Shown: positions 29,852 through 40,555 of the stretch, one piece after another
How positions within the stretch are numbered: the first letter of the stretch is position 1
How the letters are laid out: each line of letters opens with the position of its first letter
Assembly (NCBI GenBank): GCA_963978545.1
Contig: OZ021730.1
Coordinates: 7,633,796-7,697,795 of the forward strand
Source of the DNA: Linyphia triangularis
Taxonomy: Eukaryota > Arthropoda > Arachnida > Araneae > Linyphiidae
Direction: 5' to 3'
DNA: 64,000 nt
Made by a program: the position numbers and the translations under genes
The notes under the pieces: generated by a model
The model's input: only the letters and a program-made list of their open reading frames with translations
What the model was told of the DNA's origin: nothing
The model's database searches: none

Positions 29852-30801
29852 GATGCTGAAAGTAAATATTGTGATTGTCTGGAGTCCTTTGTTTCGACAA
29901 GAAAGTCACCCGATCTTAGCTTTTTAATGTTTTTTGGCTCGTTACCACAGATACCTTTTATCCCCTTCTGTATGAAAAAAAGGGGACATTTTACCCAATT
30001 CTCCGGATTCGGATTGTACAATTAGAAAAGCCGGTTCATTCAGTAGAGAAGCTTGTTTTTTTTGGTATGGCAAAATTGTCAATCTCTATTGCACGCTTAG
30101 TAGATGTTGATGGATATTGGGGATTTGGGCCTCCGTAGGGCCTGAAGAAAGAGGAGATAAAGTTTCCATAAGTTTAGTTTATATTCATTCGAGCACTAGA
30201 GTCCCACCCACCGTGGAGTCCGCGATCTTGGGGTTAGGGCATACCGGCAAGCAACTAAAATAATGAAAAGAAAGATAATCGCAACTAAAAAGTTACGCAC
30301 GGCATGTCACTAACAGGCTATCCAGTGCCTATACGCGAACGGCTCATCCCTGTAGAAGCCTCCACCCTTAACGAGGTTCCCAGCAGATGAGCCGGACGCT
30401 TGATCCCTAGCCGCCGACGAAGTCGAACGACCAGCCGATTGATACACACGGGACCAATGTGCACCTCCCGTTTATCTGAAGCAAGGGCCAAAGTAGTGTA
30501 TTGGGACAGTATGTCGTCCCTCAACTACCAGGATCCCCCTTTCCAGGGACACGGGTCTCCACGCACGGCAAACACGTGGGTGATTAAATGCCCGAGAGAA
30601 GCTGATGGCAACAGAGCGGCACAAAGCTTCTCAAGGGGAGCCCTCACCTCTGAAGAGGTAACCACAACGAGGTAAGAAAGAAGTCAAACGATAAATACAA
30701 AACCAAAACGAGAAGATAAAACAGAAGGAGGGATAGATCACTGGGGCGCCCCGGGGTTGTGAAGCCCGTATTTACTTATAGAAAGTAAACCCCCTGAGGG
30801 G
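29852..30801 (-). mobile_element. L5: LINE 5'-end fragment at the duplication junction
   Basis: Antisense 5' UTR and the beginning of a decayed ORF1 of the local LINE. The 5' terminus is exact (ends CCCCCTGAGGGG at 30801). The region 30318-30524 is the conserved GC-rich 5' UTR. The other end (29852) joins the LINE 3' tail at the end of copy A, so the middle of the element is missing. It sits precisely between copy A and copy B. Confidence 0.85.
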
Positions 30802-31382
30802 ATTTAATTAATTGCGTGATGAAATCTAGAATTAATAACTTTTCGTAAGCTTGATAAATTATAATTGCTTGTGTGTAATCAAAATGAAGGTAGTTTAATT
30901 TTATTATCGAAAATGATAATAAACGTAGTGGTGTCAGACTTTGATAGTGTACCAAGAACTGAACTAATTCTCCCGATTCATCGCAACTGTAGCCCTCCGT
31001 TATATCTTGTGATGTTAGTTTTTTTTTTTTCCCCGACCACAGCAAACATTCTCATGTGTCGTTTTGTTTCTTTCTCTTTTTTCCTTTCTGGGGATAGGCC
31101 GACCAAACGGTATAGTGGTTATCGTGCTGGCTTCTAGACCGCGAGGTTGCGGGTTCGAGTCCCGTGTAGGCATGGGTGTTTGTAAATGTATGTTGGTTTG
31201 TTAAATGACGAAACGTTTCGGCGCATTATAGCCCTCGTGTTGCTGACGGCGCCAGATAATCTGAATACAACCAACCTTTCTGGGGATAGAGAAAGATTTT
31301 ACCCCCTATGAAATAGCTCTTGGTCACAAAGAGAAGAAATACTTTGCATTCAGGTGTATATCTCCAGTCCCCCTGAATTGTA
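30802..31382 (+). repeat. Segmental duplication, copy B, left part
   Basis: Matches 25634-26029. Contains a SINE-A absent from copy A. Similarity stops at 31382 (after CCCCCTGAATTGTAAAA), where the viral-like insertion starts, and resumes at 38698. Confidence 0.9.
31083..31289 (+). repeat. SINE-A copy with 15-bp TSD and a paralogous empty site
   Basis: Copy at 31098-31274 between CCTTTCTGGGGATAG direct repeats (31083-31097 and 31275-31289). The same stretch in copy A (about 25922-25936) has one uninterrupted CCTTTCTGGGGATAG. This is the cleanest SINE-A for defining the family borders: 177 bp from GCCGACC to CAACCAA. Confidence 0.97.
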
Positions 31383-31904
31383 AAATTCACCCCCTCAGGC
31401 TCATTTGAGCAACATGCCGAACTGGTTATTGCGATGTTATCTTGCGCAGCCGGCACACCGACAGTAACCATGTCTGCCTTCTTCTCCCTCTTAAACTGCT
31501 TCGGCTCCGTATGTGAGGAACCTGCGGTGAAAACCCTGCTCAAAAACTATGGATATGCAATAACGACAGTTGCCTCAAACGCTGATGCGCTCTCACATCT
31601 AGATGTGATGGATGAGGCATGGAAGACCAGGTTAATGACAGTCTTCGGTGTAGATGTGTATCCAGAAGTGAGGGATGATGCCATAATGCTGGAAAAGGAT
31701 AAACCCATGGGCCTCGATGATGTTAGTTTTAATGGCACAAGGTCCGGTTTCGGACATGCTGCGCCAAGCCCAAGATAAAAAAAATAAAAACAGTTAAAAT
31801 ATAAAAATTAAGTGTAAAACATTAAAAACAGAGGTATAAATATAAAAAGGGTGTCAAAAATGTTGGCCGGCAACTTGACGAAAAAAGTATTACAGTAAAA
31901 TGAA

Positions 31905-34900
31905 CTAGATGTGACTTAAAAACCCAATGTCATTTAAAAACGAAAAAAGATTTGAATGAGGAATTTCTCCAATCAAATCGTGCAAGTTTAAAATTGTGCT
32001 ATTAAAATACTTAAGACGTTGTTGATTAAAAGCAGGACAGACAATTAAAATATGAAAAACAGTAAAATCAGTTTGACATGAAAGACAAAATGGAGGATTT
32101 TCCCCCAATAAAAGATGACGATGAGTAAAACGAGTGTGTCCAATACGGAGTCTTGTCAATTTTACATCAGTCTTCCGTAGTGGTGCAATAGCCCATTGGT
32201 GAATGGTGGATTTAATGGAGTGCAACTTGTTGCTTTGTTGCAGATCCCATGACTCCTGCCATTTGGAGATGAAAAACTTCTTTGTGTACGCCTTTATATC
32301 GACTAATGGAACGGCATGTTGCAATATGACAGAAGCTGCCTTTGCAGCGCTATCAGCAAGCTCGTTACCTTTAATACCAACGTGACTCGGCACTCAACAA
32401 AAAACAATATCAAAGCCTTCATTTCTAATGGATTTTAAAATTTTAAAAATATCTAACACTACTGGATGGCAGTTAGTGTCATAGTGCTCCAGCTGCTTTA
32501 GTACACTCATACTGTCCGTGTATATGCAAAAGTTACGATGGGGACCCCTAGATATTAGTTGGAGGGCTTGGGAAATTGCTACTGCTTCGGCAGTGTACAC
32601 AGAACAAGAGGGATGAAGTCTGTAACTAGAAGCTGAGTTATCAAGAATGACACCGCAGCCAACATATCCCATTCCTTTTGACCCATCTGTAAACACTGGC
32701 AAGTATGAGTTATAATGACAGCTGTGTTGATGGAATAATTGCTGGTAAATCGCTGGAGCAGTATCAGTTTTATAATATGAAACGAAGGGATTGAGATGAG
32801 GGAAAGATGGAATATCCCATGGTGGAAACCATAAGCCTTCGTTTATCTGCACCATAACATTACTCAAATCGGTATTAGTAAGTAAGGCCTTAACTCGTTC
32901 ACTAAATGGAATAGTGTGAGATGGGCGAGCAACAAAAAGACGATTCAAACTAGGAGCAAGAGTCATGGGTTTCAAAGGATGAGAGGATATGGATAAAACT
33001 TTAAAATAAAAATTGATCGACAGCTTTTTCCTTCTGAGATCAAGAGGAAGTTGGTAACACTCTATGGCCAGACTAGGGATGGGTGATGTTCTAAATGCAC
33101 CAGAGCATATTCTCATGGCCGAGTTGTGAATTGTGTCCAATCTGCGCAAGACTGAGTCTCGAGCAGAACCATACGCAATACACCCATAGTCAATTCGAGA
33201 TAGAATGATCGACTGATACACTCTGAGTAAGGAGGTACGATCAGCACCCCAAGATGTATTCGACAGCACTTTGAGGATGTTTAATGACTTTTCGCACTTC
33301 TTCCGTAGAAAGAGGACATGCGGAAGAAAAGTCAACTTGCTGTCAAAAATCACTCCTAGGAAACGTATCTCGTTAATTACAGGGATGGGGGTGTTGCGAA
33401 TATGGATAACAGGATCAAGATGAAGGTTCCTTTTCTTGCAAAAATGGACGCAGTTGCTCTTTGTAGGAGAAAGAGTATGGCCGTTCTGATCACACCACTG
33501 AACAAGATTGTTAACAGCAGTTTGTAGTTGCCTTTCAATTAGACGCATGTTACTTCCCTGACATGAAATCTGAAGGTCATCGACATAGAGTGTTCCACGA
33601 ACAGATGGCTGAAGTTTCTCAAGAATTTGGCTAAAATGTAGGTTAAAAAGAGTCACACTTAAAATATTTCCCTGAGGGACGCCCTCAGATTGAATAAAAT
33701 CGCGGGAAAAGGTAGAACCAATTCTGATTCTAAAAACACGTGAAGCTAAAAAGTTAAAAATAAAAACAGGTAAGTTACCTCTAAAACCAAAGTCGAACAA
33801 AGTACGCAGAATTCCATATCGCCAAGTGCGATCATATGCCTTCTCGACATCGAAAAAAATGGAAACTAAATGGTTTCTCCTAACAATTGCTTTACGGATC
33901 TCCGTTTCCAGAAATAGAATGTTGTCTAGAGTGGACCGGCCACGTCTGAACCCACTCTGGAAAGGAGAAATGCATTTGTTCTTTTCCAGTACATAAATGA
34001 GACGAGCATTGACCATGCGCTCAAAAGTCTTACATAGGCAACTGGTTAAGGCTATCGGCCGATAATTCAGAGGATCTTTGGGATTTTTACCAGGTTTCAG
34101 AATTGGGATAACGACAGCTTCTCTCCATGCTGAAGGGAAGGTCTGCTCCCTCCAGATTCTATTAAAGAGAAGAAGGACATTCGAGATGGAGTCTTGTTTC
34201 AAATGCCTGAGCATATCGTAACCAATTTGATCTGGACCTGGACTAGTATTATGTGCCTTTGATAAAGATCGTTTCAATTCGAACATCTTGAAGTCACAGT
34301 TGTATGGTAGAGAGAGTTTGCTTTTGAAGTTGATAGGTGTCTGCTCAGCACGATTTTTAACAACCAAAAAAGTTGGATTGTAGGATTCAGAGCTAGACAC
34401 TTTTTCAAAAGCTTCACCGATGATGTTGGCAACATCCTCTACGGAAGAATAAGTGGTGCCTCTGGTTTCTAAAATCGGACAGGAAAATTCCGAATACAAA
34501 CCGTTTGCTGCCTTGACCTTCTTCCACAATTGCTTACTAGATGTCGAAGATGTTATTGAAGACACATAATTCTTCCATGATTCCTTCTGACTACGGCGTC
34601 GCACTTTTCTGGCAAATGCCTTGGCTTTTTTAAAAGCAATAAGATTCTGGGTACTAGGGTATCGTCGGAAAATACCCCACAACTTCCTCTGTTTCTTGTA
34701 TGCCGTTTGGCACTCATTATTCCACCATGGTTTGTAGTGCTTACTCACACGGGATGAACTCTTCGGGATAGCAATTTCCGCTGCCCCTATGATACTTTCG
34801 GTGACGTTATGCACAGCATGATTAATATCATCAACAGTTACCATAGCTTCTGTTATCACTGCTTCTTCTCCAAATACACCCCAATCTGCTCGTTTGTATA

Positions 34901-35582
34901 AGTACGTAGATGGGTGAAGCCTGCTACGAGTACAGTTAACATGAGTGATAAGTAAAGGGAAATGGTCGCTGTTGTGCAAGTCACTGTCAACAGCGAAATT
35001 TAAAAAAGGTAGAAGTGCAGGTGAACAGATAGCTAGGTCAATTGAGTGAAAAGTTCGTGTGGGTTGATGAAAATAGGTCTTCTCCTCGTTATTAAGCAGG
35101 CAAAGATGGTAATCAGAGAGCAGGTCCTCAATCTGTTGCCCACGAGGGTTCGTGTCATCATTTCCCCACAACGTACTGTGACCATTCAAGTCACCAAGAA
35201 GCATAAAAGGGGCAGGTAGCTGATCCAAAAGGTCATTCAAATCATGTTGACGGATGTTAGCATGCGGCGGTAGATATAGACAGCAGACTGTGATAAGAGA
35301 CTGGATGTGAATTCTCACAGCCACTGCTTGTAAAGATGTACGCAATGGTACTACAGTGCTGGGATAATCATGGGAAGTAAAAATACATACACCGCCAGAC
35401 ACTGTAGAACCAGAATCTAGATCTTTTCGCACACAACTATATCTACGAATCTTCACAGAGTGGGTGGACTTCAAAAAGGTTTCCTGAAGCGCAACACATG
35501 CTGGATGGTATGTTGAAATGATGGATTTCAAATCATCCGTTCTAGACCGTAAACCACGGCAGTTCCAAGAAATAAAAGCCAT
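31905..35582 (-). pseudogene. L3 ORF2 with a single nonsense codon in RNase H
   Basis: Same architecture and length as L1 ORF2 (1225 codons): endonuclease (FISWNCRGLRS, LQETFL, LLGDLNGHSTLWGN with DLNGH in place of DFNGH, NSDHFPLL), RT (SYRPIALTSC equivalent with N, FFDVEKAYDRTW, YVDD near 664) and RNase H (FTDGSKGMG, YTDSMSVL, GNELADSAAKAA). The start is the ATG at 35582, overlapping the ORF1 stop as TAATG; an upstream in-frame ATG at 35612 lies within ORF1. The only break is TGA at 32394-32396, where L1 has TGG (the W of FCWVPSHVG), at about residue 1063. It removes the end of RNase H and the C-terminal cysteine motif. Otherwise intact. Confidence 0.92.
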
Positions 35583-36751
35583 TATAGAATGGGGGAAGTT
35601 GTCATGGCACAATCATCAGGATCCCCACGCAGCAACGCCTCTTCATCATCAGATGGATGCAGATGCATGAGATCTTCATCCAACGTGGGTATCCTAAAAG
35701 GATTTCTGAATTTGCGAGAGCTGGAGTCCCTCGCAGATTTAAGTTTCAAAGCTTGTACAGCTTTGGATTTTGCAGTTTTGGATTTAGATCCAAGAGGTTT
35801 ATTGGAGGAACTATTTAAAGACAATGTTTGGGTAGTAGAAAATTTAGATATTGGTTTTGAAGTGCTAGTAGATGGTAAATTAGCAAACATGTTAAATGTT
35901 TCCGTTTGTGTACTGCTGGTTTTCATTGCTACTTGAGTGGAAGATGAGTAGCTCTTCCCGGGCACCGGTGTTCGAGCTGTTACTTTTCGTCGCGCATCCG
36001 GGTATGAAATGTTATCCTTGAATTTTGTAGCTGTGATTTCTTTCTCCAATTTCCAGGTTGGGCATGTTTGAGAATAGGAAGGATGGTCCCCGTTACAGTT
36101 AGCACATCTTTCTTCTGCACTGCAGTTTTCACTGTCATGACCCTCTTTTGCGCAGCGAGCACATTTAGGGGGACTTCGACATGTTAACTTGGAATGGCCA
36201 AATTGTTGGCACTGGAAACATCGTAAGGGGTTAGGAATGTATGGGCGGATTGAACACCTTAAATAAGCGACCTTGATGTGTTGAGGTAGAATAGGCGTCT
36301 CAAAGGTCAGGATGATGTGTTTGGTGTTCATTATCTCACCATCACGCCACATAGTTATACGTGCCACCTTGCACACCTTCTGATCTCGAAGATTTTCCAG
36401 TATTTCCGATTCCGAAACATGCAATAAATCTGGAGCCGAAATCACACCACGAGAGAAGTTTAAATTACCATGAGGAGAAACATTTACAGGCAAGTTTGCA
36501 AGTGAAGTCAATTTTAATAAAGAAGCAGCTTGCTTATCTGAAGAAACTTCAATAAGAAGATCTCCAGTACGCATTTTGCTGATTGATTTAGCTTCACCAA
36601 TAGAACCAGAAATACCTTTTTCTATTAAAAAGGGAGAAACATTGAAAAAGGAACCTTCAGATCTTTTCATTACGAAGAATCGAGCATTATTTAGAGATTG
36701 TAACAATGGTTGCTCCAATGAAGGAGAAGAAGTTGTAAAATTTGTTGCCAT
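35582..36751 (-). CDS. L3 ORF1, gag-like zinc-knuckle protein
   Basis: An open 389-residue ORF1 protein. FFNVSPFLIEKGISGS and SKMRTGDLLIEVSSD parallel L1 ORF1. Three CCHC knuckles follow: CFQCQQFGHSKLTC, CARCAKEGHDSENC and CANCNGDHPSYSQTC. A Ser/Thr-rich linker leads to a basic region (KSKTAKSKAVQALKLKSAR, near identical to L1) and the acidic end HPSDDEEALLRGD. The stop overlaps the ORF2 ATG. The start MATNFTTSS corresponds to L1 MASKSSSS, which supports the shorter L1 start. Confidence 0.92.
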   Translation of the reverse strand: MATNFTTSSPSLEQPLLQSLNNARFFVMKRSEGSFFNVSPFLIEKGISGSIGEAKSISKMRTGDLLIEVSSDKQAASLLKLTSLANLPVNVSPHGNLNFSRGVISAPDLLHVSESEILENLRDQKVCKVARITMWRDGEIMNTKHIILTFETPILPQHIKVAYLRCSIRPYIPNPLRCFQCQQFGHSKLTCRSPPKCARCAKEGHDSENCSAEERCANCNGDHPSYSQTCPTWKLEKEITATKFKDNISYPDARRKVTARTPVPGKSYSSSTQVAMKTSSTQTETFNMFANLPSTSTSKPISKFSTTQTLSLNSSSNKPLGSKSKTAKSKAVQALKLKSARDSSSRKFRNPFRIPTLDEDLMHLHPSDDEEALLRGDPDDCAMTTSPIL

Positions 36752-37384
36752 GAGAGAAAAGGAAAAATTTCAGACTCTGGAGTCCCACCCACCATGGAGT
36801 CCACAAAAGAAAGGGATAGAGGATGCCGGCAAGCACCAAAAACCAGAAAAAGGAATAAAAGGAGAACTAAACAAGCGCGCTCGGCTATCCACTACCAGGT
36901 TGTCCAGGGTCTATACGCAGGCAATTCGGCCCCGGTGAAGTCTCCACCCTTAACGAGATTCCCGGAAAACGGATCACTTGCTTGATCCCTAGCCGCCGAC
37001 GAAGTCAAACGACCAGCCGATTGATGCACACGGGACCAATGTGCACCTCCCGTTTACCTGAAGCAAAGGCCGAAGTAGTGTGTTGGCACAGTATGTCGTC
37101 CCTCAACTACCAGGATCCCCCTTTCCAGGGACACGGGTCTCCACGCACGGCAAACACGTGGGTGATTAAATGCCCGAGAGGAGCTGACAGCTACAGGGCG
37201 GCAAAAAGCTTCTCAAGGGGACCCCTCACCTCAGTAGAGGCAACCACAACGAGGGAGAAAAGAACTCAAAAGAAAAATACCAAACTTAAAAAGAGAAGAT
37301 AACACAGAAGAAGGAAAAGATCACTGGGGTACCTCGGGGTTGTGAAGCCCGTGTTTACTTATAGAAAGTAAACCCCTTGAGGGG
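36752..37384 (-). promoter_or_regulatory. L3 5' UTR
   Basis: GC-rich leader homologous to L1 5006-5639, including the stretch around 36985-37080 (ATCCCTAGCCGCCGACGAAG in this orientation). The two terminal hairpins are conserved: CCCCTCAAGGGG and TTTACTTTCTATAAGTAAA read from the 5' end. Confidence 0.65.
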
Positions 37385-38244
37385 CCCATGGGCCTCGAAG
37401 ATTGGGGTACCATACTACAAAAATCCTACGTAGTATACCTCTCCGTGGTAGCCGCCTGCATGGTTAAACAGCTGAACTCAAACAATTATGATCCATGGAT
37501 GAGACAGCGGTTCCAGGCCTTCGGAGCCAAAGCCGGGTTATCAAAAGATGCAGGGGGAATAATCAAATACGGTAGTGCACCCTCCATCGTTACTTGTAAT
37601 CAAATTCAGTCTGGGATTGGAGCATCTTCAGCCGTTAGAAAAATAATTTTTGAGTCACTAATTGACAAGTCAAAAGGACAAGGGCTATGGCCCAACATGT
37701 GCAGCGTCATTGTCGGGTACGCCAGAGGGACAGAGATGTCTCACATAATAATGATTAATTACTACATTGTGCAGCAGAACCCTCACGTGCTCGGACTCCC
37801 CTGTCTAGAGTCATATATCACCGTCCTGAAGGAGTGTTATCAAGGGTTAGAGAGGTTAGATCTCCCCTCCTCTCCTCTCAATGGGCGTATGCCAGGATTC
37901 TACGTTCCGACCACGAATGTATGTTCCTCCACAGAGAGAGGTATACGCTGCTGACCAGGATTGCTTCCGAAATTGGAAAAACATCGTCAGCGTCCATGCA
38001 GAATTACCAGGGAGCGGGGACTCTAACTTCATCAATGGAAGAGATTGTAGAATATGTCATGAGGTTCGTTAGATTCACCAAAAATGAGGTAGAAGGAGGG
38101 AATCAAGAAGCAAGAGCTATAACAGAATTAACACAGGCGCAGCAAAGGACTGTGGAAGGAATCACAGCGAATCTAGGTGGAACCGAGGCCCTAAGGGAGG
38201 AAGGCATCAACATCGGCCATGAGGCCGGGCCACCCCTAAGCTAA

Positions 38245-38697
38245 CTATTTAGGGAAAAGAAAAAAAAAAGGAAAAAAAAAAAGAAGAAAAAAAATTGACA
38301 GCGGACAGTATCAGAATTACCTCCGATCCTTTCTCCGGTCTCCTTCGTCTTTTTGGTTTGTCACCGTTAGTCCACCTTAACATCCAGCCACCATCCTGCT
38401 CACTTCCATCATCCCTTCTCCCCCTTTCCTGACCCGTGCTTTGCACCCCCCCTAACAAGGGCAGCTCCCCCCGACAAAAGCCCTCTCATTTGCTGTGAGT
38501 CCAGCGACGTGTGAGTCCTACATTGGTGCATTTCCCCAACAAACAGATATTGGTTAACTTGAAGCGAGAGAGAAATCCGCCTCCTTGATTTAGAAAAATG
38601 TGTAACATACACAAATAATTGAAGGGGATGTGTAGAGTTGGCCTAATGCAAAACCCCTTAGAGTTTATGAAATAAATGTCATATACATTATGACAGA
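38245..38697. other. Tail of the copy-B-specific insertion
   Basis: Begins with an A/G-rich run (about 38253-38295) after the nucleoprotein-like stop, then 400 bp without a recognised gene. Near its end are GAAATAAATG and a short inverted repeat TGTCATA...TATGACA just before copy B resumes at 38698. It is absent from copy A. It could be further viral sequence or a second insertion. Confidence 0.5.
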
Positions 38698-39199
38698 CTT
38701 ACCCTTATTTCGTATAACCTGGTTGTCAAATGTCATCCAAATTGCTCGTAAAATACCTTTATTTTTCGAAGTTGACATTGCTCCCCCTATTAAAACTGAC
38801 CCTTGGCCAAAGAAACTCGTTTGGTCACAAAGCCTTCGCGGACCCTCTATATGAAACAGGTGTTTGAATGCCTGTCTGTTGCCTCAAGCTAGTGTTCTCC
38901 CATCTTCCATGGTGAGTATTTAACGTCGTAGGATTTATAGCAATTTAAATGTCTGCGCCCCTTCAGCCCCCTAGCGAAAACTAGGTATGTGAATATGCTT
39001 CAAAAGAAAAGCTTGCGACGATCTGTTCCCTTGGTTTCTCTCTTCCTTTCTTTTTCACTCCCCCCTTTTTTCAAGATCCCCCTTTTCAGGCTTGTATTTT
39101 TTTTTTCTTGATCGTGTCCACTTCGCACTTGGATATCTTTCTCATCGCACTTGCCGCCTCCCTGTTCTTCGCGTCATTCCCTTCTTCACCTCTACTAAA

Positions 39200-39649
39200 A
39201 TGCTATCTCCATCTCTCTCAACCTCCAGCCTGTTGGACATTGAAGTCGACTCGCCCCCTCGCCTGAGCATCCCGGCTGTGTTTCACTCCCCCACTGCGCC
39301 CCAGAAAGAGGACCACCGCCCGATAGCCACCGTGAGCCCACGCGACCTTCGCCCCGTCGCAACGTCCACCCCGAGCTGTGGCGCCCGCTGCTCGGAGCTT
39401 TACGGACCCTCCTCACCGGTGTCCGTGCCCGTCCGGCTGAATGACCCATGGCTTCTTGACCATAGCCATCGAGATTACGGCTGGAACGGGGAATCCTCCC
39501 TCGAATCGGACAGCGCTGAGGAGAACGAGGAGCCCACCCTAGCCTCGGTGATGGCAGAATTGAGGTTTGTCCTCGATGAGGACAAACTGAATATAGTCGA
39601 AAGAGCCATTGCCGGAGCCAAAGATCAGGGCCCATTTTGCCCAATCTAA
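39200..39649 (+). CDS. Unknown 149-residue gene, open in copy B
   Basis: GC-rich open frame from the ATG at 39200 (after TCACCTCTACTAAA) to TAA at 39647-39649. The N-terminal third is Ser/Pro-rich (MLSPSLSTSSLLDIEVDSPP), the middle contains SSPVSVPVRLNDPWLLDHSH, and the end is acidic then helical (SDSAEENEEPTLASVMAELR, DEDKLNIVERAIAGAKDQGP). No signal peptide or membrane segment. Codon usage and GC content differ sharply from the AT-rich surroundings. A frame of equal length on the other strand (39195-39644) is probably its shadow. Copy A is frameshifted. A T/C-rich leader precedes it and a hairpin follows. Function unknown; a regulatory or structural protein of a mobile or viral element is possible. 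Confidence 0.45.
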   Translation: MLSPSLSTSSLLDIEVDSPPRLSIPAVFHSPTAPQKEDHRPIATVSPRDLRPVATSTPSCGARCSELYGPSSPVSVPVRLNDPWLLDHSHRDYGWNGESSLESDSAEENEEPTLASVMAELRFVLDEDKLNIVERAIAGAKDQGPFCPI

Positions 39650-39696
39650 TTTAAATTATTTTAAACGGAAATTTACACAGTTGCGTGGTAGCTTAT

Positions 39697-39723
39697 CTGA
39701 AGCACTCCTTAAGAGTGCTTCAG
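39697..39723. other. Perfect 11-bp-stem hairpin (copy B)
   Basis: Same CTGAAGCACTC/GAGTGCTTCAG hairpin as at 27013, again just after the unknown gene. Between the copies the neighbouring A-runs vary but the stem does not. Confidence 0.7.
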
Positions 39724-40555
39724 AGTTGTAACTAGTAAAAAAACATTTAAAAAAAATTCCATCATCCAGCTCCTTTTTTTTCGTGTTTATTTATTTGCGT
39801 TAATTCCTAAATTGATAACTGTGTTTTTTCCTCTTTTTTTTTGTTTGCTTGCAATTGACTAATTATCATTGATTTTTCAGCTGGTGAAGAAAAAAAAACT
39901 CTTTTTCTCTTCTCCTTTCCCTTTGAAGGTGCTTAACCATATCCTAGAACTTAGATCCCATGTACTAATTGTATTTTCCTTTCAGTTATTCAATAACGTT
40001 TATTACTTTCAGAATTTTTCTCTTTTCCACACATTAACTATGGTTATTCAAATATGTAGTAGATTAATAATGGAAGTTCTTGTTACTATGTATCTACCCC
40101 CCAATGCCCCATTGGAATACCAGCCCTGGTGACGTATATCAGCTCCGCCTTCCCAGAGAAGGACACTCGGCCACCCAAGATTGCTTCGGGCCCCCCTCTC
40201 ATAAATCTACAATTCTCGCCCCTGTCCAGCCTAGTGTCAGAATCGGCGCCATGCTTTGTACTAAAAATATCAGACTCTGAGTATTGCATTTTTATGTGTC
40301 TGGGTTTTCCAATGTGAAGTAATCTTCAAAAGGGTTGAATGTATAGAATGTATATTCTTGTTGAATGTATAGAAATTGCAGCTGGGATTCCAGCTGCCCT
40401 GCTTTCCAGGTGTCCGTAGGGTAAAATCTTGTATTCAATCCCCCTCATCATATGTTGGCCGTTCCAACTGACCAACAAATGGTTCAAGTGCATGGGATGA
40501 GCCATTTACTTCAAGAAGCGATAAAAAGCTAACATCGTTTCAGGCTGCGTTTTAG

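Larger units (their letters stand above)
31704..37402 (-). mobile_element. L3: full-length LINE inside the nucleoprotein-like gene
   Basis: A 5663-bp element (31722-37384) with 18-bp TSDs, CCCATGGGCCTCGATGAT at 31704-31721 and the same with one change at 37385-37402. The 5' end is CCCCTCAAGGGG, adjacent to the right TSD. The 3' end carries a divergent hairpin (TTGGCGCAGCATGTCC... GGACCTTGTGCC). ORF1 is open; ORF2 has one stop codon. Coding and 5' UTR sequence are close to L1, yet distinct. Confidence 0.93.
31386..38244 (+). pseudogene. Endogenous nucleoprotein-like gene of a negative-strand RNA virus, split by L3
   Basis: Two parts of one gene. Part one, 31386-31721, is open from the insertion border (no border Met, so the 5' end is probably cut). 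Part two, 37385-38244, has a frameshift near 37840-37880. Together roughly 395 codons remain, near the size of nucleoproteins in chuvirus-like and other non-segmented negative-strand RNA viruses. Support is compositional: an alanine/glycine-rich helical core, the block YDPWMRQRFQAFGAKAGL, and WAYARILRS ... HRERYTLLTRIASEIG near the end. An A-rich stretch with interspersed G (38253-38295) follows the stop and may derive from a viral poly(A) signal or mRNA tail. Exact virus family uncertain; a non-viral origin cannot be excluded without a search. Confidence 0.5.

Noticed and set aside
31381..31400. LINE-derived start of the viral-like insertion
   Set aside because: AAATTCACCCCCTCA at the border matches the end of LINE ORF2 over about 15 bases (compare antisense of 11735-11750). 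It could mark a template jump, but it is too short to claim.
39195..39644. Antisense 149-codon frame opposite the unknown gene
   Set aside because: GC-rich mirror frame, Arg/Pro/Gly-rich. The sense frame has the more protein-like composition. Not fully excluded.
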